DNA of 55,030 nt from NCBI GenBank assembly GCA_903772945.1, contig CAICTM010000643.1, positions 1-55,030 on the forward strand, given 5' to 3'. The notes beneath the pieces were generated by a model. It did not search any database. It had not been told where the DNA came from and worked only from the letters and a program-made list of their open reading frames with translations. The DNA comes from Seminavis robusta (taxonomy: Eukaryota; Bacillariophyta; Bacillariophyceae; Naviculales; Naviculaceae). Both the position numbers and the translations under genes were made by a program. Of this stretch, positions 21,199-32,207 are shown one piece after another. Positions within the stretch are counted from its first letter, which is position 1. Each line of letters starts with the position of its first letter.

Positions 21199-24100
21199 AT
21201 GTTTTCTTCCTTTGTACCGTCGGTGTTTCGTCGTCGGAGACGAGACGGAGGCTCTACAGATCATGGTGAAGACGGCAATGGCAGCCCCAAGAGCGGAAAG
21301 AGGACTTCCAAAGGACTTTTTCGAGTGGGCAAATCGTCCCACAAGAATCAGGAAGTGAGAGCCTCCACCGCCAAAATCCTCCACCACCAAGAAGAACACC
21401 CCTCTACCGGCGATGCTGCTGGTGGAGACCTTCACTCGGAAGCACGCAATCCCACTGCCATTTTGACAAAAGGCACCATGGAAGAAAGCGGTGTGGAAGT
21501 TGTCTTGCCTTGCGCCTCCCAGTGTTTGGATGAAACAGTAGGAGAAGATGAAGACAATGTGGAAATAGAGCTACTCCCGTCGTCTTCTTCTCCCACTACT
21601 ACTGGTACTAGTGAAGAGTCTCCTGAGATTGAGGAGGATGATAAGGCGCCTTTCGTGATGGAAGCTGCCGAGGCAATGTCGCTAGATGAAGACACGTACT
21701 TGAATGGAGAAAGCACAGGGTGTACTACTGGAAGCATGACTACCAGCGACAATCTTCGACAAGACGACGACGACGACCACCGAAGCTACTTCTCGGCACA
21801 ATCCAATCATAGCTCTGTGGGTTCACTGCATGTGGCCGAGCTAGTGTTGGGAGCTAGTAGTAGTAGTACTTCTTTGGGAGATGATGACGAATCATTGCTG
21901 TCTCCTTCACTGGAAGGAATCCCCATGTCAAGACCCTTGTCAACGCGAGACGATGACGAATATGAGGAGGAAATAGTGCGGCAGAAGACTCCAGAAGAAA
22001 AGAAGCCCAATCCACAAAAGCTGAACTGTCTCCCGTGGACAAATTGCGTTTGCGAAAACAACACATACGATGACAACCGCCTGTGGTTACCAGGCTGTCA
22101 AGGACAACAACGACAACAACATCCACAACCACCGATTCCAGCAATCCAAAGGATGGAAACGTCCGTTCTAGAAGCACTCGCAGACGGTAGTGGTAGTTAT
22201 GAAGAATACAGAATCCCACTCTTGTCGACAAGCTCTACCTTTTTGAATCAAAACGACTACAACGACAATCCCCTACAGATGACAATGTCTCCACAATCCA
22301 TTACACGTTCCAGATGCAAAGAGGACGACTGTAGCAGTTTAGAAAGGGATGCCATGCAGCAAGCAAGTGACACCCCCACCACCATGGATGTCGAGGAGGA
22401 GGACGAACTGTTTTATAGTGTACGGGATTGGGATGCGAGCACTCGCAGACGCGATCGCCCGCTCTTTGATGTACGTGAGCTCGTGCACTTGGGCAGTGAC
22501 CACGGCAGGGAGGGTTCCCGTGCGACGCATGGGAGACGTTCGACGATCTACCACGATAGTCACTCGGGTGTCGTCGACGAATCCTTGTTTACATCGTGCA
22601 GGCAATTTGACATGGTGGTTGAAACAATGGAAGAAAGCTCGGAGCAGCAGCAACGTCTGCCCACCATCGATTCGGCTGTGGAAGACGAAATAATGTCGAG
22701 ACAGAATTCTTTGCCGTCTCCCGCAGTGTCATCCATTCGCAGTTTGCTGGTGGGGAGCCTGCCAATGGATCCGCAGGACACACCCAGTGTTTCAATTCAT
22801 GCATCCCATGTACATTCCTCAGATGATGACATCATAGAACCGAGTCCGTCGCCTTCCGTGTCCTGCAGTCGGAGCTTGGCAGTCGGAGAGATTCCAGACC
22901 GCAACAACAAGCAAGCCGACGGAGTTGTCATGCAAACGCAGACAAGGGTTACTCAAGTCAAGAGTGTCGAGGAACACGAGTATGGTCGATTTGCTCATGT
23001 CAAGAGTCAGGAAACGGCAGACGAGACTGATGTGGTGAAGGAAATGCAGGCACTAATTCGCGAAATAACAGATTGCAGCGACCACGCTTGGGGGAACAAA
23101 GAGAGTGAACTAATTTCACCCAAGACGAATGCAAGCTTTGAGTTTGACGTGGACGATTTTGTGGACACGGATATCTTGGTACACAGGTCGCCGATCAAGC
23201 ACGGCATTGACTTCTCCCGATTAAACTCTGATGATTGCAATGAAATTGATGTTGATGATCTGCATGTAATGTCATCGTTGACATACCCTGACTATGGAGG
23301 GGGGCATCAAGGCGATGACTTGATGAAATATTCCCGGCATAATGATACAGAGATTGATGTTGATAACTGGGAGGAACCGGACATGTTAAAGGTCAATTCT
23401 GTCAAATGTGATGAAGTAGATCTTGACGCATTTGAGGAGATGCGAGCATTGATCAACGAGGTCAAGGTGATTCACAAGGTCATTGATGATGACGCTCGGC
23501 ACGATCAAATTGGGAGCTGTGACGAGCGCTTGGACGCTGCTGTTGATGCGTTCGAGGAGCTAAGGTGTTTAATGCAGCAAGTGAAGAGTGCGGAACACCA
23601 AGAAGAAGAAATGCCTGGCAGCGCTAACGCTTGCGTCAAGCCACAGAAAGTCCACGACGAAGTTGCAACGAATGCCGAAGGGGCTACGGTCCCCGTGGTT
23701 TCACCAGAGCCCAACAAGGTTCGTTCTTTGGGTCGCAGTGATGATGGTAATCGAATGGTTGATGGCTGCAGCGCGAAGGATCAAAAGTTGACTGTCACTC
23801 CTGATTTGGGGAAGATCGAGTCGTATTCCGAGGAAGCAGAGTGTCAATCGTTGGGGTCGCACGCGGAAGTGAATCTGTCGGCTTTTCTGGAATTGATTGC
23901 AAAATACAAGGAGCACGATGTAAAACCTGACCGAGAAAGCGACCATGCGCCTCATGTAGCAACGGTTGATGAAGAATGCGCCGTGAAGGTTGAGGGAAGA
24001 GAATGTGCGAATTCGCGCCGAGATTTTGCAGGGCAGCAATTGGAGGCGGTTTCCCCAGACACCAACAGGAAGGGAGCAAAGAATGTTGCCGGTGGATTTT

Positions 24101-26253
24101 CGGAGCCCCTTGTATCAAGCCCAAGCCCATTCATAAGCCCCCAAAACATGACGCCCAAAGAAAAGAACCAGTTGTTAGTGCGAGAACTCAGGCACATCCA
24201 AATGCAAGGCGATCAACGAGACATGTTCCACTTCATACATGATGGGCATAGAAGTGAGTCTTGGCGCCAGCATGAAGAGGAATGGCAAGCTCAAGAAAGA
24301 GAAAGGCGTCTGTCCCTTCCAATCTTGCCACCTGCGTCGAGCAAATATGAGTTTGCGAATACATCAGATGATCATGCAAGAAGGCGCTTGACCATTAGGC
24401 CAAAAAGTTCACGAAATCTGGTGCGGGAGCTGAAATTCGTTCAAACTCAGGGAGACGAAATCATGAATTCAATCGATGACAAGGTGAAGTCGTGGCAGCA
24501 AGAGGAATCTAACCGTCAACTTCTCGAAGACGTGGACAAATCGCTCAGTTCTGCGTCCAGCTCTGCGTCCAGCAGTACGGACGCCATGGAAAGCCAGGAA
24601 ACAGGGCCTGAACAAGTGACGGTAGTGGACGGAAACATGAACAAATCAAGGCAGAAAAGCGCACTGAGGACATCAGGAAACACTGAGAGCACGCACTCTG
24701 TCAGCGAGAGTGGCTCGGACCGGCGCATTGAAAGGGCGGATGCGAGTGTGACTATCCCCCAATGCGAAGGACAGAACCCTGTCACGCCCATCTCAGGTTA
24801 TGGCCAATGGCATGCTCCGGCGGAAATGATTGCGGTTTTTGAAGACTTTGTCCGAACAGCAGTTGTCACTCCGGAACAAGCTGGAGCGAACAGTGACTGC
24901 GGAACCATTGAAATAACCGTTTACTCGTTCTTGAGGTCCCTCGCTTCAGATGAGGAAGAGTGGACGGTCAGCGATTGCCTCGAAGAAAAGGAAGACAGAT
25001 TCGGATATTTCGATTTTGACAACCTCCACGACGAGGTCGAAGAAGAAGTTGAAGAACAGGGATCAGTTGGTGATGGTGTGAACGACAACGTCTCTGCAGT
25101 GAGCGACTTGACGTTGCCATCTATCAACAGTCACAAAGTTACGATAGCATCTCCTACTGAGCCAGAGCCACCTCTTCGCAAGGTCACATTCCCCAAGAAA
25201 GTTGCACCAAAACGCAGCTTACCTTTCCAGCAAGTCAGGCTGAAGAAGTCGTTTACAAACCCACCTCGTCTGCCTCAAATGAGGCAAGCCGCTCTTCTTC
25301 GAATGTACCGGCAACAGCTAAAGCACGTGGAGACTGTCGAGGAAGGCGGTAAATCTCACCATCAGGTCTCTGAAGCACCGTGGCAGAGAGTTGTACAGCG
25401 GTGCTTTAGTGATAAACCAACCCAGGGCAGCCACTCTGAACTGGCCAAATCCGAGGCAAATGAGAGCGACAATTGCACCAGTCGCATCCCCCGGAAGCCC
25501 TACAAAACTGATGCCAGTAAATGCATCCTCGATTTTGATTGGGATGAGTTAGACGAGCTGGTCGACGACGATAACGCATCTGGGAACCGTCACCCACCCG
25601 TGGGCCTCACCAATCGTAACAAGAAACGCACCGCTGGACACCTGGATTCACCAATGAGCCCATCGGATGTCGAGTTTCTCCCGCCTGCCGTTGTGACGAA
25701 TCCATCTTTCTGTCCACCCACACCAAATTCGATCAGTAAGTCAAACTGTTACTATTCGAGTGTATCCGTCTCCTTCTTGGCGTCCACTCTACGAGAACAA
25801 ACAATCTTGGATGTGATGGAAGAAGCTCTTCGGATTCTTCGGATTGGCGGCATACTGAATGTCCTTGACATGAACGGGGAGGTTATGGACAGGATCCGAC
25901 GCCAGCCTCAGCTCGAGTTTTTGGTCTTTCAGAGAGCCACGGCGAAAGATCAGGAACGACACGAAACAAACACTTTTTCAATCCTGGAGAAAAGTGGGCT
26001 GCAAACAAAATTCGACATCAACGATTCTCGAATTTTTCACTGGACGGCAATCAAACGAGACCGAGCGTCGCTCAAGGCGGAACCTTTGACGCCAGCATCA
26101 ATTGAATTCCGAGAAGTTTCAGGCCAGCAAAGCGGAGCTCTGAAAACGGAGACATTAGCTCTCGGTGGATTGGATCAGGGGTCTTCGCCTATTCAGAGCC
26201 CTCTCCATGTTGCTGATGAAGAACCTAAGATAAGAGCAGGATCTCTACCTTAA
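21199..26253 (+). CDS. Large disordered acidic protein with a methyltransferase-like C-terminus
   Basis: A single exon of 1684 residues. I start at the ATG at 21199 (MFSSFVPSVFRRRRRDG) because the preceding in-frame start is only a GTG. Most of the chain is low-complexity Ser, Asp and Glu. Recurring short blocks include EIDVDD or EVDLDAFEEM and FEELRCLMQQVK near residues 650-800. LVRELRHIQMQGDQ (about 995) and LVRELKFVQTQGDE (about 1075) are two copies of a conserved-looking helix. Residues about 1520-1620 look like the second half of a class I methyltransferase: an ALRILRIGGILNVLDMN strand-loop-strand and a later EKSGLQTKFDIND piece. The glycine-rich SAM-binding motif I is not visible upstream, so catalysis is doubtful. 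Function unknown. Confidence 0.75.
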   Translation: MFSSFVPSVFRRRRRDGGSTDHGEDGNGSPKSGKRTSKGLFRVGKSSHKNQEVRASTAKILHHQEEHPSTGDAAGGDLHSEARNPTAILTKGTMEESGVEVVLPCASQCLDETVGEDEDNVEIELLPSSSSPTTTGTSEESPEIEEDDKAPFVMEAAEAMSLDEDTYLNGESTGCTTGSMTTSDNLRQDDDDDHRSYFSAQSNHSSVGSLHVAELVLGASSSSTSLGDDDESLLSPSLEGIPMSRPLSTRDDDEYEEEIVRQKTPEEKKPNPQKLNCLPWTNCVCENNTYDDNRLWLPGCQGQQRQQHPQPPIPAIQRMETSVLEALADGSGSYEEYRIPLLSTSSTFLNQNDYNDNPLQMTMSPQSITRSRCKEDDCSSLERDAMQQASDTPTTMDVEEEDELFYSVRDWDASTRRRDRPLFDVRELVHLGSDHGREGSRATHGRRSTIYHDSHSGVVDESLFTSCRQFDMVVETMEESSEQQQRLPTIDSAVEDEIMSRQNSLPSPAVSSIRSLLVGSLPMDPQDTPSVSIHASHVHSSDDDIIEPSPSPSVSCSRSLAVGEIPDRNNKQADGVVMQTQTRVTQVKSVEEHEYGRFAHVKSQETADETDVVKEMQALIREITDCSDHAWGNKESELISPKTNASFEFDVDDFVDTDILVHRSPIKHGIDFSRLNSDDCNEIDVDDLHVMSSLTYPDYGGGHQGDDLMKYSRHNDTEIDVDNWEEPDMLKVNSVKCDEVDLDAFEEMRALINEVKVIHKVIDDDARHDQIGSCDERLDAAVDAFEELRCLMQQVKSAEHQEEEMPGSANACVKPQKVHDEVATNAEGATVPVVSPEPNKVRSLGRSDDGNRMVDGCSAKDQKLTVTPDLGKIESYSEEAECQSLGSHAEVNLSAFLELIAKYKEHDVKPDRESDHAPHVATVDEECAVKVEGRECANSRRDFAGQQLEAVSPDTNRKGAKNVAGGFSEPLVSSPSPFISPQNMTPKEKNQLLVRELRHIQMQGDQRDMFHFIHDGHRSESWRQHEEEWQAQERERRLSLPILPPASSKYEFANTSDDHARRRLTIRPKSSRNLVRELKFVQTQGDEIMNSIDDKVKSWQQEESNRQLLEDVDKSLSSASSSASSSTDAMESQETGPEQVTVVDGNMNKSRQKSALRTSGNTESTHSVSESGSDRRIERADASVTIPQCEGQNPVTPISGYGQWHAPAEMIAVFEDFVRTAVVTPEQAGANSDCGTIEITVYSFLRSLASDEEEWTVSDCLEEKEDRFGYFDFDNLHDEVEEEVEEQGSVGDGVNDNVSAVSDLTLPSINSHKVTIASPTEPEPPLRKVTFPKKVAPKRSLPFQQVRLKKSFTNPPRLPQMRQAALLRMYRQQLKHVETVEEGGKSHHQVSEAPWQRVVQRCFSDKPTQGSHSELAKSEANESDNCTSRIPRKPYKTDASKCILDFDWDELDELVDDDNASGNRHPPVGLTNRNKKRTAGHLDSPMSPSDVEFLPPAVVTNPSFCPPTPNSISKSNCYYSSVSVSFLASTLREQTILDVMEEALRILRIGGILNVLDMNGEVMDRIRRQPQLEFLVFQRATAKDQERHETNTFSILEKSGLQTKFDINDSRIFHWTAIKRDRASLKAEPLTPASIEFREVSGQQSGALKTETLALGGLDQGSSPIQSPLHVADEEPKIRAGSLP

Positions 26254-26939
26254 CGTTGCACCGTGCAGCTTAGAGGAAAGATAGCAAGGGAAGACAGGGA
26301 CAATGCGAACGAAGTATTGACGAGATTCTCCAAGGATGTGGCTCCACCAAGCAACAGAATGAGGCAGAGCACCTACACGTACATTGACTACATGTCACAA
26401 TGGAAAGAATCCTACTGTACCTAAAAGAAAACAAGCAGAGCTTGCAGCAGTATCAAGGCGAGAGGAAGTAAAAGCAGCAACCTTTGCCGCAACCTCGAGC
26501 CGTACCTCCCGAGAGCCTATCTTGTCTCGGTTGGATAAGATTGCGAGCTGGTCTTGTACGGATTGTCAAGAAGATTGGGATGGGTCATGGGATTTGTATC
26601 AAGTAAGAGTAAAGAATAGAGTACCTTGTAGCAGTTTTGAAAGGCTTTCGTTTCTGTCGTAGACACTTTCTTTTGAACGCGTATTCCAGGTGCCGGTTTT
26701 GATAGATACCATTGCCTCTGGAGAAGTACGGTACAGTACGATACATAATTTTACTTTATAATAAATAACACTACTGGTACGAATACTGTCTTGACAAAAC
26801 AAAAACTCTGCTGCAAAAGAGAGCCATCGTAGTAATACAACAACAACAACATAGATTCATTGTCACGTGCAAGCAGCTGGAAACGCAAGAAAACTGCAGG
26901 CATCTTCAGCCCGCTACAAAAACTTCCTGCGATCACTGA
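26254..26939. other. Intergenic between convergent genes
   Basis: Space between the 3' ends of the large acidic gene and the receptor-PARP gene. A 92-codon frame at 26384-26662 contains an alanine-rich segment and a CTDCQEDWDG block but no known domain. I do not call it. Confidence 0.4.
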
Positions 26940-29900
26940 TCACTCCAGCAACATCCGCTGGATTTTCCGTTGCCGATTGTTGGGATGATCAATGTTGGTT
27001 TGAGTTCCCTCGGAAAAGTCGATCAGGTAGGTCCATGGCTCGCAGTGGATTGCCAGCGGGCAAGAGGGGTCTCGTTCATAGGCAGCCTCGATCTGTGATT
27101 GATGAATCTCACCGAAGGGTTCCCAACTGCCATGATCTGCTTCATACATCCAAACGGCCGATGACGATGACGAAGGAGGCGGAAGTCCAGATTCAATGTC
27201 CTCGGGGGGCGCGACCAATCCACCCACGACGTCATTGGTCAGAGAGCCTTGGATGTCCTCCGGCAGTGGCAGCAATCCATCCATGATAATGCTGGTGGTG
27301 GCTGCAGTGGTCAGAGATCCCCCAACAGCAGCATCGCTGCCTTCGCTGCAGCTGATTGTAGTGGCTGTGCTGTCAAGCTCGCAAGTCACTTGTTGAACGG
27401 GCGCTCGTCGACGTCTCCTGTTGGAAGGGTGCAACCTTTCCTTTCGGTAGCGCACCAAATACTCTGGATAAGCGCGTCCGTTCTCGTACACCACATGGAC
27501 ACGGGTGCCATACTCAGAGTCGCCGATGCCGGTTACTGTGTCGTACTTGAGGCCATCTGTTCCTTCTACCGTGGGTGGGGCGACCAGCGACCGGCATGCC
27601 TCTGCCATGCCTTCGTTCTCGTCGTGATTCAACTCCGCCGACCTGCCCACGAGAAGTTTCACAAGGAACATCTCCCGTTCGGATTGCTCATGGAAACTGG
27701 CACTCTCGTCAGGTGCAGCCACGCCGGAAACTCGGTAACTGTAGCAATCTGCGTATCCTGCCCGTTCAGCAAAATAGATCCCCCGGCCATACATTCCTTG
27801 CTGGGCATAGTTGACCATGAATCCTTCTTGCATATCGTTGTAAATGACATCAGGATTCAAATAGCTTGTGCCGTGCCAGACATCCAATTCGGTCAAAGAA
27901 TCGGAATCATTGATATCGACACCGTACTTGTTGGCTAACTGGTTTTTCCTGAACACATAATAACTTTCCAAAACAACAAAAGTAAGATACAGCAGAAATT
28001 ACCCGACGACGAGTACACTGTGGCAGTCTTACCTCCAGATACCCACGTTTTGGACACGGTAGAGCGCCGTAATGTGACAGGTCTCGTCATTATTCATGGT
28101 TTCTCTCATCTTCTTTTGGACAGCCAGATACTCGGGAGATCTCACGGGAACAGGGACCAACCCGTGGTCATCAGTCCAATGAGGGGGCGTTGGTTGATCG
28201 AGGAGGCTGGCAATCTGGTGATAGAGTTTCCCCTTTCTCTGCTGTACGGCCTCTCCCTTGAAATCGATGCCTCGAAGCTCATCTTCCAGAAGTCTCACTT
28301 GTTCCTTCAAAGGCTGCTTCTTGTGCTTCTCCCGAATGTACAAGAAGGCTACAAGGCACAGCTTGAAGACGACCACCGCAAGTGTTGCGAGAAAAGCAAC
28401 AGCCCAAACAGGCCACGGGATCGGGTAGTGCTCGGAGGGAATGTAATTGACGCATCCAATCTCAGCGTAACAGACCTTGCCATGGTCGATGTTCGCGACT
28501 CCAGGTACCACGGTGCCCAAAGAAATCCATCCAACCGACGGGTCATTACTCTGCAAGGATAAGACTTCAAAGCGAGGATTTGCCCAGTCCCCTTTCTCAT
28601 CAAACTCGACCTGGCCGCTCACTCCGTGAAACTTCAAACCTCTCAGTTGTTCGACTACAGCAGTCCCGTTCCTACGTTGATGCAGCGGCGTTTTGGAAAG
28701 TGCCATGGAAAGAGCCAAGATACTATCCACTGTCCTATCCGCAGCCCAGTACGATAGACCGTCTGAGATCTCACGGTTGTGAAGACGTTGATCTTCCTGC
28801 AACCGCTTCACGTAATCCTGGTACACTGCTCCATTTAGGTCTCGGTAGGGCGCAATGCCAATGTATCCTGAAAGCAGAGTGGCAAAAGAAAAAAAATGAG
28901 GGTCTTGAAAGGTCCTTCCAGTACTTGGGACACACTGATCCTGGACCGACCTGGTACGCTGGGCATCCATGATACATCAGTTCCAGGAGGAGGAAACTGC
29001 CCAGTCCATGCGTTCACTCCCACCCAGATGGTGTCGGGCTGAAATCCAATCTCTTGTGCTTTCTGAAGGACAGGATAGCCGTGCTGATGGTGAGCGACTA
29101 GCACAATCACTTTTGAGTTGATGGCGGGTTTATCCACGGGAACGTTTCGCAGAACTTGCTCTACCGAGGCAGGGTCAACTTCCTCCGACCCTTCTATGAT
29201 CTTTACCGTGCCAGTGTACGCAATCTCGCCGACAACATCGACCCCGAAGGATCTGCCTTCCCACGCGTTCTTCAAATAGGTCACAAGATCATTGGTGTAT
29301 TCGTTGTCTTGATTTTCGATGCAAGAAGTCAATGGGTGAGCGTGACGACAAGGGTGCTCAAGCATCTCATGTTGTATTGCCACCTGCACTCACCCGTGTT
29401 TATAATGGATATCCTGTTCCAACCAAAGGATTGCAAGACAGTGATGAGGGCTCCAACCTCTCCTGACGCATCATCCGGGGAAACCAGCCTAGAGAAGAGG
29501 GAATATTCTTGCTTGTTGCTAAGAGCCGGTGTAGTCGCAGAGGGCGACACCACAGGTATTTCATCCAGAGATCCCAGGAAGGCCACATCCTTGGTTGGCC
29601 CCGAACAACGGCATCCCACAATCCCATGAGGAGGGGAGCCTTGTCGAGTGAATTCTAGGTAATTGCTAACGGCTTCCGATTGATCACAAGCAGCGTCGTA
29701 GGTATCATATCTCAGCTCGACACCGTCAAGGACGTCGTCGAACCAGCCATCTTCGTGGTTGTTTATTAGGCGAGCTGTGAAGTTAAAGAGCTCGGCAGCC
29801 CATGGAAATCCGGCATAGTCGTACAGGCCAGCAATGGTGACATGCACACCCTCTTCTTCCAGTGCTGACGAGTTACCCTCTGTTGCGTTGGGTGGCTGCG

Positions 29901-29943
29901 TAACAGGAACATGATATTCACTGACAGGAATTGAGCTTGTCAT
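26940..29943 (-). CDS. Receptor-type PARP: ligand-binding ectodomain, one TM, PARP catalytic domain
   Basis: Four exons on the minus strand: 29943-29394, 29307-28951, 28867-28033 and 27963-26940. Introns of 86, 83 and 69 bp keep phase, giving 921 residues from the ATG at 29943. Residues about 35-440 form a type I periplasmic-binding (ANF-receptor) fold: VTIAGLYDYAGFPWAAELFN, GIVGCRCSGPTKDVAFLG, IPVVSPSATTPALSNK. A single span lies near 453-479 (WAVAFLATLAVVVFKLCLVA), followed by a basic stop-transfer and a short coiled coil. The PARP domain starts near 565 (ITALYRVQN). It has WHGTS with His 611, YGRGIYFAE with Tyr 644 and AYPEYLVRY with Glu 748, the H-Y-E set of active poly-ADP-ribosylating enzymes. 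The tail is serine-rich. No signal peptide follows this ATG, so an upstream exon probably exists. Expected role: sensing an external ligand and ADP-ribosylating cytosolic targets. Confidence 0.85.
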
Positions 29944-30114
29944 TTGGCCAGCAATGTTGACACGAATGTGCCGTGCAATTGCGGAATGGAGTCAAATGGA
30001 TTCTTGTGTTGTTTTTATTTTTTATCGTTCTCTTGGTACTCTCCCATCCTTCTCGAGAACAAGACGACCATGCATGCACACCGACAATACTGTAGGAAAC
30101 CGCAAGATTAATTT

Positions 30115-30354
30115 TGATCAGAATGCGGAACCCTGTCACAACTTCAGACAACCAAACCAGCAGTAAAAGCTGGAAGGCCCACAAGTAAGTAAGCACAAAG
30201 GAGACTTCAAGGAACTTCCCATGTTACAGGAAGATACCTGGTGGAATCCACTGCGATCCTGAGGGTCAACAGAAAGCCGGCAAGCCTGTCGAAATGCCAC
30301 AATGTCGGGTCCACAGTCCATGGCTTCACCCCCTTGACACACCATGCCCAGAGA
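30115..30354 (-). other. Possible upstream exons of the receptor-PARP gene
   Basis: Two pieces could supply the missing N-terminus. One frame ending in SVDPQDRSGFHQ stops at a good donor (CAG then GTATCT, exon end at 30238). About 70 bp on, an acceptor (GGGCCTTCCAG) opens a hydrophobic stretch LLLLVWLSEVVTG near 30130-30168, which could be a signal or anchor sequence. The downstream link to the exon at 29943 would need a weak GTTCCG donor and a CTGTCAG acceptor. I could not find an initiating ATG. Confidence 0.3.
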
Positions 30355-30696
30355 TGATACGGTAGCACAAGGACACAACTATCATCGCTGAGCCTACCAA
30401 AGTATGAGAAAGGAATGAATGAAAACGCCGTCCCTCTTCTTCTAGCTTCCAAGCAGCTGAGTAGTAGAAGTGCACCGAGAATGGCATCGCATCAAGAACA
30501 CTGTACGGTAAGATAAAGGCACGTTGCCCTGATCCTGGGAGGTTTCTCTCGCGCTTCCGCAGGCCATCAGGTACTGTAAAGGAAAGAATATGCTTCCCAC
30601 TCTGTTCAGTTTCCAAGCAGCGTTACAGGTACTGTACCGTGCAAGTTTTGATTCCGACAGCTGCATTGACACCAAGATTTGTGCATTACCGTTGCA

Positions 30697-31695
30697 TCAT
30701 CCCTCCGTGTTCAGTCTACGAATGCTGTGATGCAAAAGCCACTGATCCAGCTGAGTCTTTGTATGAATCATGTCCAATGTTGCTGCATCCAACAATTGTC
30801 TAGACATGGGTTTGTTTCGCTGATTGCGTGTTGCAGCTACATTGAAGGATGCAATGTGCCGATCCATAAACTCTGTGCTTGGAGCAGTGCCAGTCACCAA
30901 TTTCACCAGTAAAGGCAACGTTTCCGTGGACAATTGTTGGGTATCTCCCACCCAATCCATGACATTGTCCAATGACTCTGCAGCCTCGTGACAGTCTTGG
31001 TGTGTCACATTGTAGTAGTGACTGGGTCGAAAATAGGGTCGTTCCCCTCGTACGAGGTAGATGCATTGTGGATTCCATTGCAGCGTTTTCTGCAGATTTT
31101 CCAGCGTGGCTGGCATGGCCCGTCCAAACCGTTTGTCGCCAAAGACATGGAAAAAGTTGAAGAAGCTCACTGCAAAATCGACTGGATCTCGAAGTAGTGT
31201 AAAGGAGAAAAAGGGAACCTGATTGGCTTGTGCTTGGACTTTCCAGTTTTGTAGTATGGGTGCCAGTTCAAGCAGATTTGGTGTATTGCGTCCATGGAGT
31301 TCTACAAAAAGCGTCTTTGTTGTCATGTTCGCTCCCAGACGAAGAAGTCTCTCCTCTATTTTGGGTTGGACGCCTCTGAATTCTTGGAGAGTGTTGACGA
31401 GAACGTACTGGACGCTTGGGAATTTGCTACTGTTGCGAAAGTTGTCGCGGATGGTGGTGCCGCCTGTCTTTATGACATGGAAGAAGAAGATGACCCCACC
31501 AGCCGTAGTTTGGATTTCGTTTCGGGATTGAGAAAGACGGTTCGATTTGACTACAGGCTTGTTGCTTGTGACAACATGGCTGCTATCGGTTGTGTCGGTC
31601 ACAGCCGCCCAGTCGCCAAATGTGCTGCTGACAAGAACAAGAAAGGTCACCAACGAGGTACCAACAAGGATTACAAAGATGGATCGAAGGCGCAT
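30697..31695 (-). CDS. Type II membrane sulfotransferase, HS2ST-like family
   Basis: A single exon of 332 residues. The start is the ATG at complement 31693-31695, since the codon before it is TTG. A signal anchor at residues 5-23 (SIFVILVGTSLVTFLVLVS) places the catalytic domain in the Golgi lumen. The 5'-phosphosulfate loop is FFFHVIKTGGTT (70-81), as in sulfotransferase family 2 proteins (heparan 2-O- and uronyl 2-O-sulfotransferase type). The 3'-phosphate site is LLRDPVDFAVSFFN (168-181). NVT, NSS and NMT sites allow N-glycosylation. The enzyme would move sulfate from PAPS to a glycan hydroxyl; diatoms make sulfated polysaccharides, but the acceptor cannot be told. It lies on the same strand as the receptor-PARP gene with about 750 bp between them. 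Confidence 0.85.
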   Translation of the reverse strand: MRLRSIFVILVGTSLVTFLVLVSSTFGDWAAVTDTTDSSHVVTSNKPVVKSNRLSQSRNEIQTTAGGVIFFFHVIKTGGTTIRDNFRNSSKFPSVQYVLVNTLQEFRGVQPKIEERLLRLGANMTTKTLFVELHGRNTPNLLELAPILQNWKVQAQANQVPFFSFTLLRDPVDFAVSFFNFFHVFGDKRFGRAMPATLENLQKTLQWNPQCIYLVRGERPYFRPSHYYNVTHQDCHEAAESLDNVMDWVGDTQQLSTETLPLLVKLVTGTAPSTEFMDRHIASFNVAATRNQRNKPMSRQLLDAATLDMIHTKTQLDQWLLHHSIRRLNTEG

Positions 31696-32207
31696 CAAAT
31701 GTGGTCATCACAGAATGGATGATACCGGTACTTGTTGGAGGCGACCTTTCTCCCTGGTACAAAATGGCAAAATAAACGGAATAATGGCAATAATAAACTT
31801 TGCTTAATCGGTGAACGTTAAACCGCAGAGAATGCTAGTTGAAAAACTGGCTCTGGCATTTGTGGGGCTGCGAGCAAAGTACTAGTACCTTGCTGCTGGT
31901 ACCGTACGCCCAACTTTGGTGAGCAACTCCCATTTGATGTCTGGCCGTCACCTCTGACCCTTTACACTGTAAATAAGCATTTCAGGTCTCACAGCTGCCC
32001 CAGGTTGCTTGCGGACAAAGGTTTGACACACGGAACACAACGGAAAGGTGGCTCACGGCAAATTTGGGTTTTCGACGTCTCCCCGCTGTCACGCTTCTCT
32101 TCGATTGCCACCACAATCCAAACAAACAGAAAAATCTGAAGCTTCCGCTTTAGTGCACTCCATAACTTATATCATTTGCTAGAGCATCCATCAGATCAAC
32201 AGACAAG
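31696..32207. other. Intergenic, divergent promoter region
   Basis: This region separates the divergent sulfotransferase and potassium-channel genes and must hold both promoters. It contains ACCGGTAC near 31725 and CTGGTACCGTACG near 31897. No gene is seen. Confidence 0.4.

Noticed and set aside
26384..26662. 92-codon plus-strand ORF with a CTDCQEDWDG block
   Set aside because: No convincing start, no homology that I recognise, and it lies in the shared 3' space of two convergent genes. Left as uncertain.
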